19,977 nucleotides of DNA, taken from assembly GCA_020866945.1 (NCBI GenBank), contig JAJBVW010000111.1:1-19977 (forward strand), written 5' to 3'. How positions within the stretch are numbered: position 1 is the first letter of the stretch; every line of letters begins with the position of its first letter. This document shows, one piece after another, positions 1-6,143 of this stretch. Below the pieces are notes generated by a model that had not been told where the DNA came from, did not search any database, and saw nothing but the letters and a program-made list of their open reading frames with translations. The translations under genes and the position numbers were made by a program. The stretch is from Oscillospiraceae bacterium (lineage in GTDB: Bacteria > Bacillota > Clostridia > Oscillospirales > Oscillospiraceae).

Positions 1-846
1 CTCCAGTTCCTCCCCGTGAAGGCCCCGAAGGGGCAGCTCCGCCGCGGAGTGACGGCAGGGCTTCAGCTTGCCGTCCGCCGTGATGCGGATGCGGTTGCAG
101 GCGGGACAGAAATGGTCGCTGACAGGCCGGATAAGGCCCACCGTTCCCTCTGCTCCGGGCAGACAATACAGCCGGGCCACCCCATCCCCGCCCACAGGCG
201 TCAGATCCGGCACAGTCCGCAGCACTGCGTCTGCCGGAATAAAGCGGCTTTTGTCCCAATCCCGGCAGGGGCCGATAGGCATAAGCTCGATAAACCGCAC
301 GCTGACAGGCTCCCGCTCCGTCAGGGCCACAAAATCCGGGATCTCGTCGTCATTTATCCCGCCCATCAGAACGCAATTCAGCTTTGGCGCGGGAAAACCG
401 GCGGCGCGGGCCGCCTCCAGCCCCGCCAGGGCCATCTCCAGGGAGCCGACACGGGTTATCTCACGGTATCGCTCCGGCCTCAGGGTGTCCAGACTGATGT
501 TCAGGCGGCACACTCCCGCCTGGCGCAGCGCCCCCGCCAGCTCCGGCAGCCGCAGACCGTTGGTGGTAATGCAAAGCTCCTCCACCCCGTCGATGGCCCC
601 AATGCGGCGGCAGATGTCCACAATGCCAGACCTTACAAGGGGTTCGCCCCCTGTGACCCGCACCTTCCGCACCCCCAGTTTCACGGCGGCGCGGACAATT
701 TCCTCTATCTCCTCATGGGATAATATATCCCTGTGGTCGCGCTTTTCCACGCCCTCAGGCCCCATGCAGTACTGACAGCGCAGGTTGCACAAATCTGTTA
801 CAGACAGGCGAAGATATTCAATTTTCCGCCCGAAGCCGTCCGTCAT
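1..846 (-). CDS. moaA: GTP 3',8-cyclase MoaA (3' end outside window)
   Basis: Radical SAM enzyme that rearranges GTP to 3',8-cyclo-GTP, the first step of molybdopterin synthesis. My translation from ATG at 846 gives 282 residues to the left edge; the family is about 320-330, so the C-terminal end is missing. The radical SAM cluster motif CxxxCxxC is at C20, C24 and C27 in the context LSVTDLCNLRCQYC. A GGEP motif (VTGGEPLVR) follows. The second, substrate-side cluster CxxCx13C is at C247, C250 and C264 within a NRIRITADGKLKPC context, which is diagnostic for MoaA against other radical SAM proteins. Its ATG overlaps the moeA stop (ATGA), so it is probably translationally coupled as the last visible gene of the mod-moe-moa operon. 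I saw no strong independent ribosome binding site. Identity is near certain. Confidence 0.96.
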   Translation of the reverse strand, partial: MTDGFGRKIEYLRLSVTDLCNLRCQYCMGPEGVEKRDHRDILSHEEIEEIVRAAVKLGVRKVRVTGGEPLVRSGIVDICRRIGAIDGVEELCITTNGLRLPELAGALRQAGVCRLNISLDTLRPERYREITRVGSLEMALAGLEAARAAGFPAPKLNCVLMGGINDDEIPDFVALTEREPVSVRFIELMPIGPCRDWDKSRFIPADAVLRTVPDLTPVGGDGVARLYCLPGAEGTVGLIRPVSDHFCPACNRIRITADGKLKPCRHSAAELPLRGLHGEELE

Positions 847-2054
847 ACCCGAAACACCTGTATCGTGTCGTTTTCATTCAAAGGGCCGCTGCCCGCCGGG
901 ATCTGCCCCACGGCGTCGCACCCCAGCAGCGCGGACAAAATTCCGTTGCCGTCCCCCTCATGGTGTACAAAATACACCATTCCGTCCCGAAATACAAGAT
1001 GCCCCCGTAAAAATCTTGGCATTTTTGATTTTTTTCGGTAGGGCTTTCCCATCCGGGCGGTGAACGGCTCCGGGATAACGCCGTTCTGGCCGCACAGCCT
1101 CCGCACGTAAGGCAGACCCACACTGAAAAGCGCCAGCACCGCCGCACCGGGGTTCCCGGAAAGGCTCAGAAGCACCTTCCCGTCCCGCACCGCCGCGAGG
1201 CATGATCCGCCGGGCTTTTGGGCAATTTTCCAAAAGAGAAGCTCCGCCCCTACGGCCTCCGCCGCCCGCTTGGCCCAGTCGTAATCCCCCACGGAGGCCC
1301 CGCCGGTGGTGATGACCATATCACTGGCGGACAATGCCGCGTCCAGCTTTTCCGCGATGGCGTCCAGCTCGTCCGGCACCGCGCCTCCGTCCACGGCATT
1401 AGCCCCCGCCTGCCGCCGCTAGGCACAGACAGTGGTCGTGTTGGTGTTATATATTTTCCCCGGCTGCCACGGCTCCCCCGGCTGCAAAAGCTCGCTGCCG
1501 GTGCTGAGAACCGTCACCGTAGGCGGAACGCAGACGCATACCTCCTGCATCCCCTGGCCCGCCAGCAATCCCGCCAGGGCGGGGGTCAGAATATCCCCCT
1601 TTCGGCCCAGGATGTCGCCCGCGTTCACATCTTCCCCCGCCCGGACTACATCCGCGCCGGACTTGCAGGGGTCGAAAATCTTCACCTGGCTGCTGGTAAA
1701 CTCGGTCAGCTCGTATTTTATGGTGGTGTCCGCCCCCTCCGGCATGGGGCCGCCGGTGAGTATTTTTGCCGCCTGGCCGGGGCCTACCGGCTTTGTGGGG
1801 ACGGTTCCGGCGGGGATCTCCTCCGTGATGGAAAGGCTCACCGGCGTCTCCCTGCTGGCCGTGAATGTGGCTTCCGCCCGCAGGGCGTAGCCATCCACCG
1901 GGCTGCGGTCAACGGGCGGTACGGCAAGCCGCGCGGTCACGTCCGCCCCCAAAGGCCGCCCCAGAGCCTGCCACAGAGATACCGTTTCCGTTTTTACCGT
2001 CACCGGGAGAGCCAGGAGCATATCTCTGGCTTCCTCCGCCTGGATTCGTTCCAT
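843..2054 (-). pseudogene. moeA: Molybdopterin molybdenumtransferase MoeA, interrupted by in-frame TAG
   Basis: MoeA inserts molybdate into adenylated molybdopterin. The reading frame from ATG 2054 to TGA 843 would be about 403 residues, the normal size, but codon 212 (plus 1419-1421) is TAG. Before it are the DGYA motif (SPVDGYALR), TGGPMPEGAD and LSTGSEL. After it, in the same frame, are TTGGASVGDYD and the SGNPG loop, then the C-terminal domain. Across the break the protein aligns without gap to the family (NTNTTTVCA, stop, RRQAGANAVDGG), with the stop where most homologues have Leu. A single TTG-to-TAG change would explain it. The two open parts are 1419-2054 (211 aa) and 843-1394 (183 aa from GTG at codon 221). 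Alternatives are a recent nonsense mutation, a base error, amber suppression, or restart giving a split enzyme. The gene starts one base after modC (TGA-T-ATG). Confidence 0.9.
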
Positions 2055-2055
2055 A

Positions 2056-3108
2056 TCAGTCTGTCTCCCTCAAAAACATAATATCCGCCGGTTCCATGCT
2101 GACCGTCAGCGTTTCCGGCTCACCCAGGGCCGCCCACCGCTGATGGCTGACCTCCATTCGCAAAAGGCTCCAATCGGAGTCTCCGCCCGGCGTTTTCAGC
2201 ATGATCACCGTGGAAAACAGGTCGTGAATCACCCGCTCCACCCGGCACTCCATCTGATTCGGCCCCGGCTGTGGCCGGATGAAGTGCGCTCGAATCCCGG
2301 CGCAGTTTGCGCTCTCCGGGATGTCCACACCCTCCAAGTCTATCCCCCAGTCTAACGCTTTTGCATGGGTCTTGTCCAGTCTTTTTATTCTCGTAAAATT
2401 CTTGCACCCGGAAAGCAGGCAGGCGGAAAGCGTCTCCGGGGCGCGGAACAGCTCGTCCGCAGACTGCATGGCCTCGCTTTTCCCGTTGGAGAGAACGCAC
2501 ACGCTTCGGCAAAGGTGGAACACCTCATCCCGGCTGTGGGACACGAACAGGGTCGGCCCGTCAAAGCCCTTCAGCGTGTCGGCAAGCTCCATCTCCACCT
2601 GCCATTTCAGATAATCGTCCAAAGCTGAAAAAGGCTCGTCGAGCAGCAAAACCTCCGGCTTGCTTATGAGAATTCGCGCCAGGGCCGTCCGCTGCTGCTG
2701 TCCGCCGGAGAGCTGGGCTGGGAACTTTTTCTCCAATCCCTCCAGCCGCATGGCGGAAATGCTTTCCGCCACGGCGGCGGCCCGCTGCCCCTTAGGCATA
2801 GCGTGGGCGCCGACAGCAATATTTTTCTCCACCGTCATATTGGGAAACAGAGCGTACTGCTGAAACAGGTACCCCACCCGCCGCTTCTGGGGGGACAGAT
2901 TAATTTTCTTCTCCGAATCGAACAGCGTGCGGCCATTTAACACAATGCGTCCCTCGTCCGGCTTCTCAATCCCGGCGATACATTTAAGCGTCATGCTCTT
3001 GCCGCAGCCGGAGGCCCCCAGCAGACCTGTTACCTCGTCCTCCGCCTGAAAATCCACGTCCAGCATAAATTTTCCAAGCTGCTTTTTTATCTGCACGGTC
3101 AGGCTCAC
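2056..3108 (-). CDS. modC: Molybdate ABC transporter ATP-binding protein ModC
   Basis: Cytoplasmic ATPase driving molybdate import with ModB and ModA; 350 aa. The ABC domain fills about residues 1-230. It has Walker A GASGCGKS near residue 31, signature LSGGQQQR, Walker B VLLLDEPFSALD and an H-loop His in LFVSHSRDE. The roughly 120-residue C-terminal part fits the regulatory/TOBE-like region of ModC. The start is GTG at 3108, directly after the modB TAG. A purine-rich AGGAAGGGGG lies about 8 bases upstream inside the end of modB, so the two are tightly coupled. No better ATG is available before the conserved beta-strand MSLTVQIKKQLGKF. Position between modB and moeA supports molybdate rather than sulfate or polyamine as substrate; tungstate cannot be excluded from sequence. 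Confidence 0.94.
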   Translation of the reverse strand: MSLTVQIKKQLGKFMLDVDFQAEDEVTGLLGASGCGKSMTLKCIAGIEKPDEGRIVLNGRTLFDSEKKINLSPQKRRVGYLFQQYALFPNMTVEKNIAVGAHAMPKGQRAAAVAESISAMRLEGLEKKFPAQLSGGQQQRTALARILISKPEVLLLDEPFSALDDYLKWQVEMELADTLKGFDGPTLFVSHSRDEVFHLCRSVCVLSNGKSEAMQSADELFRAPETLSACLLSGCKNFTRIKRLDKTHAKALDWGIDLEGVDIPESANCAGIRAHFIRPQPGPNQMECRVERVIHDLFSTVIMLKTPGGDSDWSLLRMEVSHQRWAALGEPETLTVSMEPADIMFLRETD

Positions 3109-3795
3109 CTACGCCGCCCCCTTCCTGCGCTTAGAGGTCTTTTTCGGGTTCCGTTCCAGCAGGTTCACTGCCAGCAGCACCACGGCGGAGATGGCTATGT
3201 TAATAAGCGTCCAGCGCAAAGCCATGGCGTCGTTGTCCGTGCGCCAATACTGATACACCGTGGTGGCAATGGTGGCCGTCCGCCCCGGCGTATATCCGGC
3301 AATCATGCTGGTAGCTCCGTATTCTCCCAAAGCGCGAGCGAAGGCCAGCACTGTACCGGCCACGATGCCCTGTCGGCAGGCGGGCATTTGGATATGCCAG
3401 AACACATAGCTGTTGGAAAGCCCCAGCGTCCGCCCGGCGTAGGCCAAATCCTTGTCGAACGCCTCAAACGCCCCCCGCACTGTGCGGTACATCAGGGGGA
3501 AACCCACCACCACCGTGGCAAAGATGGCCGACCACCAGGTCATAACGAGCTTAATGCCAAAGGTATTCAAAATAAACGCGCCGATGGGACGCTTCGGCCC
3601 CAGAAGCAAAATCAGCAGATAGCCCACTACCGTGGGGGGCAGCACCATGGGCAGCGTCAGCACCACGTCCAAAATACCTTTTAAAACTCTGGGCAGCTTG
3701 GCAATCCAGTGGGCCGCCAAAATCCCCAAAAAGAAGATGACAACCGTGGCAATAGCGGCAATGCGTAGGCTGTTCCATAGAGGAAACCAGTCCAT
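3109..3795 (-). CDS. modB: Molybdate ABC transporter permease ModB
   Basis: Inner-membrane permease of the molybdate importer; 228 aa with about five to six hydrophobic segments (around residues 8-30, 42-64, 84-102, 136-155 and 196-213). The EAA coupling loop that docks on ModC is visible as RTLGLSNSYVFWHIQMP. The ALGEYGATSMIAG segment is typical of ModB/CysT permeases. The start is ATG 3795 with a strong AAAGGAGG seven bases upstream. The C-terminus is basic (KKTSKRRKGAA). The gene follows modA after a 92-base spacer containing a perfect hairpin, and its TAG stop abuts the modC GTG. The length is normal for the family. Confidence 0.95.
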   Translation of the reverse strand: MDWFPLWNSLRIAAIATVVIFFLGILAAHWIAKLPRVLKGILDVVLTLPMVLPPTVVGYLLILLLGPKRPIGAFILNTFGIKLVMTWWSAIFATVVVGFPLMYRTVRGAFEAFDKDLAYAGRTLGLSNSYVFWHIQMPACRQGIVAGTVLAFARALGEYGATSMIAGYTPGRTATIATTVYQYWRTDNDAMALRWTLINIAISAVVLLAVNLLERNPKKTSKRRKGAA

Positions 3796-3821
3796 TTTGT
3801 CCTCCTTTTAAAACCGATTCG

Positions 3822-3850
3822 GCCCGCCGCCCAAAAATCAGGCGGCGGGC
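3822..3850 (-). terminator. Intergenic stem-loop between modA and modB
   Basis: A perfect 10-bp GC-rich inverted repeat (GCCCGCCGCC at 3822-3831, GGCGGCGGGC at 3841-3850) with a 9-base loop. In the operon direction it is not followed at once by a T run, so it is more likely an mRNA-stabilising or partial attenuation hairpin. Such a hairpin would keep modA message above modBC. On the plus strand the tail is T-rich, but no plus-strand gene precedes it. Confidence 0.5.
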
Positions 3851-3887
3851 TTATTTATGGGTTTATTTCTCTACACGCATACCCCAA

Positions 3888-4820
3888 TCAGGCAAGGGGC
3901 GTGAAGCCAACAGATTCCAGAATGGCAGAAGCCTCGTCACTGGTGCAGAACTCCAGGAACGCCTCGGCCAGCTCCTGGTTGGAGGTGATGTTCAGCACGG
4001 CGGCGGGATAAATGACCTGGCCGCACATCTCGGCGGTGGCGGAATCCACCACGGTCAGACCGGCGGAATAGGCGTCCGTGGCGTAGATAATGCCGCAGTC
4101 CACAGTGGCCTCAGAAACCTGGGTGGTGACTTCCTTCACGTTGGAGCCATAGGTGATGCAGCCGTTGCTGGCAAGCTCCTCCTCATCCAGGCCATAATAC
4201 TCAAGAATGAGCTGGGTGTACTGGCCCACAGGCACATCCTCGTTGCCCATAGCCAGGAACACGTCCCCGGCGGCCAGCAGCTCGGCAAGCTGGTCGAAGC
4301 TCTCGATACCGGCGGGGTTGCCCTCAGGAACCGCCAGCGTGACCTTGTTCTCCAGGATGTCGAAGCGGGTCTCAGAGATGACGAAATCCAGGCCGTCGGT
4401 GTTCACGCTCTCGTCAGCGGTGATGTCAAGCTGATCCATCTGCTTCTGACCGGCAGAAATGAACACGTCACAGTCGGCGCCTTCCTCGATCTGAGTCTTC
4501 AGGGTACCGGAGGAATCGAAATTAAAGACGATCTCCACATCGGGGTTAGCTTCCATGAACAGGTCGCCGATCTCCGTGAGCGTCTCGGTCATAGAGGCGG
4601 CGGCAAAAACAATCAGCTCGCCAGAATAGGTGCTTTCGGCAACTTCCTCAGCCTCCTCAACGGCGGCCTCCTCTGCGGCGATTAACGTCTCCAGGGTGTC
4701 CTGGACGGATTCCAGGCTGTCCGCGATTCCGTCAAGCTGCTCCGTATAGTCGGTAGAGCTGCACCCGGCCAAGGCAAAGACCATAACCAGCGCCAGGAGT
4801 ATCGCAAGAATCTTTTTCAT
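3888..4820 (-). CDS. modA: Molybdate-binding lipoprotein ModA
   Basis: Extracytoplasmic molybdate-binding protein of the ModABC importer; 310 aa from ATG 4820. That start is chosen because AAGGAG lies 7 bases upstream and it opens a classic lipoprotein signal peptide: MKK, a hydrophobic core, then lipobox LAGC with C20. An upstream in-frame ATG at 4892 would put 24 polar residues before the signal and is rejected. The binding-protein fold begins near residue 67 (GELIVFAAASMTETL), and a NFDSSGTL segment supplies likely oxyanion-contacting serines. Between C20 and the fold is an unusual acidic spacer of about 45 residues with heptad-like L29, I32, L36, V39, L43 and L46. It looks like a short coiled coil or stalk. 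The gene is first in the operon, behind a riboswitch and terminator. Confidence 0.95.
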   Translation of the reverse strand: MKKILAILLALVMVFALAGCSSTDYTEQLDGIADSLESVQDTLETLIAAEEAAVEEAEEVAESTYSGELIVFAAASMTETLTEIGDLFMEANPDVEIVFNFDSSGTLKTQIEEGADCDVFISAGQKQMDQLDITADESVNTDGLDFVISETRFDILENKVTLAVPEGNPAGIESFDQLAELLAAGDVFLAMGNEDVPVGQYTQLILEYYGLDEEELASNGCITYGSNVKEVTTQVSEATVDCGIIYATDAYSAGLTVVDSATAEMCGQVIYPAAVLNITSNQELAEAFLEFCTSDEASAILESVGFTPLA

Positions 4821-4890
4821 GTTGTTTCTCCTTACATACAATAAATTTACAAAATGCGGCGCGGTCAAGCCGAACCCGCCTTTGCACAAC

Positions 4891-4926
4891 AAAAAACGGC
4901 CCGTTTTGAGTTGGAAAACGGGCCGT
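4891..4926 (-). terminator. Intrinsic terminator in the mod leader
   Basis: A perfect inverted repeat (plus 4897-4907 against 4915-4925, extendable by one A-T pair) has a 7-base loop and is followed on the minus strand by a run of six T (plus A at 4891-4896). It lies between the riboswitch-like element and modA, where premature termination would control the whole operon. The 5' arm in the transcript (CGGCCCG) is also complementary to CGGGCCG inside the aptamer (plus 5036-5042), giving a possible mutually exclusive pairing. Confidence 0.85.
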
Positions 4927-4965
4927 CCTTCCTCTGTGCAAGCGCGGTACGCGGAGGACTGTTTT

Positions 4966-5084
4966 GTTCCTTCTCAAATACGGAGGGGCATCGCCGTTTC
5001 CGGCGGTACCTAGGAACCCCTTTCATTTGGGGTTCCGGCCCGGCATCCATGGGCTTTCGCCTGTAGGTCATCGGGCTTGGGAAC
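4966..5084 (-). promoter_or_regulatory. Probable molybdenum cofactor (Moco family) riboswitch aptamer
   Basis: The roughly 119-nt leader of the mod-moe-moa operon folds by eye into several helices. P1 is GTTCC/GGAAC (plus 5080-5084 with 4966-4970). A second helix is GCCCG/CGGGC (5072-5076 with 5038-5042) and encloses a GGC-GAAA-GCC hairpin. Then comes a perfect 8-bp hairpin (5013-5020 with 5029-5036) and a CGCCG-GAAA-CGGCG hairpin (4992-5005). The 3' segment CCTCCGTATTTGAGAAGG (4969-4986) closely resembles the 3' end of the E. coli moaA Moco leader as I remember it, and the internal TGAC and TGCC boxes also match. The position before Mo uptake and Moco genes fits the family. Whether it senses Moco or the tungsten cofactor is undecided. 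Assignment is from memory, without a covariance search. Confidence 0.68.
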
Positions 5085-5236
5085 TATAAAGTTGATAAAT
5101 ATAAAACAGTTTGACTATGGATATATAATTAATTTCTATCAGTTAATCCACATAACCTATGAATCATATTATAACCCTTTCATCCCCAATGTCAAGTCCA
5201 AAACGCCGGATGTGCTGAGATTTTATGAAAAAACGG

Positions 5237-5265
5237 TTGCAAAGTTTGGCCCACCGTGGTAAAAT
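5237..5265 (+). promoter_or_regulatory. Promoter of the mntP leader
   Basis: TTGCAA at 5237-5242 and TAAAAT at 5260-5265 are separated by exactly 17 bases. The predicted start near 5272 lies just before the riboswitch P1. From 5085 to 5236 the sequence is AT-rich and I see no gene there. The mod operon promoter must lie in it on the other strand, but no convincing hexamer pair was found. Confidence 0.75.
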
Positions 5266-5275
5266 ACCTCCATTC

Positions 5276-5376
5276 CATGAGGGAGTAGCCGGCATATTGT
5301 TGAATATGTGGTACTATCGACATACTGGTGAAGTGATGCGCACCCGGTAGTGCCTATATAAACGGCGAGACTCAAG
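5276..5376 (+). promoter_or_regulatory. Manganese riboswitch (yybP-ykoY family)
   Basis: The leader of mntP has the family hallmarks: GGGAGTAGCC near the 5' end (5281-5290) and GGCGAGACTC near the 3' end (5364-5373). Both belong to the paired legs that form the metal site, and internal helices lie between. P1 can form between TGAG (5278-5281) and CTCA (5371-5374). The downstream gene is a Mn exporter, the classical target. The 3' side of P1 is shared with the following terminator, so metal-bound aptamer should prevent termination and switch mntP on. Confidence 0.9.
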
Positions 5377-5409
5377 AACAGCGGAGGAAGCTGTCCTTGG
5401 GTCTTTTTC
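5370..5409 (+). terminator. Riboswitch-controlled intrinsic terminator
   Basis: ACTCAAGAACAGC (5370-5382) pairs with GCTGTCCTTGGGT (5390-5402), 12 of 13 positions including one G-U, and is followed by CTTTTTCT. The 5' arm contains the CTCA needed for aptamer P1, so aptamer and terminator exclude each other. This is the expression platform of the Mn riboswitch. Confidence 0.88.
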
Positions 5410-5461
5410 TATTTCTAGAAAGCGCTCTTTCTGGATAAGATTACAAAGGGAGAATGTCACA

Positions 5462-6022
5462 ATGGGATTTTGGGAAGTTTTTTTGATAGGCGTCGGCCTG
5501 TCCATGGACGCCTTTGCGGTGTCCGTCTGCAAGGGGCTTTCTCTTGGAAAGATTGGCGGCAAGCATATGTGCATCGCCGGGGCCTGGTTCGGAGGGTTCC
5601 AGTTCCTCATGCCCGTGCTGGGCTATTTTCTGGGCAGTTTGTTTGCGGACGCCATCACGGCCTATGACCACTGGCTGGCCTTCATTCTGCTGGCCTTTAT
5701 CGGCGGCAGAATGATAAGGGACGCGCTGGGCAAAGACGAGGAGCATATGGACGGGGCCATGGACGCCAAGACTATGCTCCTGCTGGCCATAGCCACCAGC
5801 ATCGACGCCCTGGCGGTAGGCGTGACCTTCGCGTTCATGGAGGTCGCGGTCATCCCCGCCTCCCTGCTTATCGGCGTCACCACCTTTGTCTTCTCTGCCG
5901 CTTGTGTGAAGATAGGCAGCATCTTCGGCGCAAGGTATCAGCACAAGGCTGAGCTGTGCGGCGGCATCGTTCTTGTGCTGATTGGGCTGAAAATCCTCCT
6001 GGAGGGTGTTGGGATTTTGTGA
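5462..6022 (+). CDS. mntP: Manganese efflux pump MntP
   Basis: Membrane exporter that lowers cytoplasmic Mn(II); 186 aa, the usual MntP length, with six hydrophobic segments. The two family repeats with metal-binding acidic residues are plain: SMDAFAVSVCKGL near residue 15 and TSIDALAVGVTFAF near residue 112. The start is ATG 5462 with AAAGGGAG about 8 bases upstream. Control by the Mn riboswitch in its leader supports the specific function over other MntP/YebN-like transporters. No clear terminator follows. glnS begins about 120 bases downstream with its own promoter. Confidence 0.96.
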   Translation: MGFWEVFLIGVGLSMDAFAVSVCKGLSLGKIGGKHMCIAGAWFGGFQFLMPVLGYFLGSLFADAITAYDHWLAFILLAFIGGRMIRDALGKDEEHMDGAMDAKTMLLLAIATSIDALAVGVTFAFMEVAVIPASLLIGVTTFVFSAACVKIGSIFGARYQHKAELCGGIVLVLIGLKILLEGVGIL

Positions 6023-6043
6023 AAAATCCTTTGGAATTTCAAG

Positions 6044-6072
6044 TTGTCAAGTGTGGCAAACAAGAGTATAAT
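6044..6072 (+). promoter_or_regulatory. glnS promoter
   Basis: TTGTCA at 6044-6049 and a perfect TATAAT at 6067-6072 are 17 bases apart, 72 bases before the glnS start codon. The short leader holds an 8-bp GC-rich hairpin with a 4-base loop (6092-6111). I see no T-box. Confidence 0.85.
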
Positions 6073-6143
6073 TATTAAAATAGCCATTGCATCCGCGCCC
6101 TCCGGCGCGGACATTTGACACCAAACAGAGGAGAAGGACAGCC

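Noticed and set aside
1419..1421. Pyrrolysine or other recoding of TAG in moeA
   Set aside because: Other genes here end normally in TAG (modB, HxlR gene), MoeA has no known need for pyrrolysine, and no pyl genes are in the window; kept only as a remote option.
16..2143. Long open frames on the plus strand across moaA and moeA (for example 235 and 287 aa)
   Set aside because: They are antisense shadows of GC-rich genes whose minus-strand products carry all the family motifs; their translations are rich in Arg/Pro/His and match no family.
5077..5262. 61-aa open frame in the AT-rich spacer between the two riboswitches
   Set aside because: No ribosome binding site, AT-driven composition, and it overlaps the riboswitch leader of one strand and the mntP promoter of the other.
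6073..6143. T-box or other riboswitch in the glnS leader
   Set aside because: The leader is only about 65 bases with one simple GC hairpin; no T-box sequence or specifier stem can be seen.
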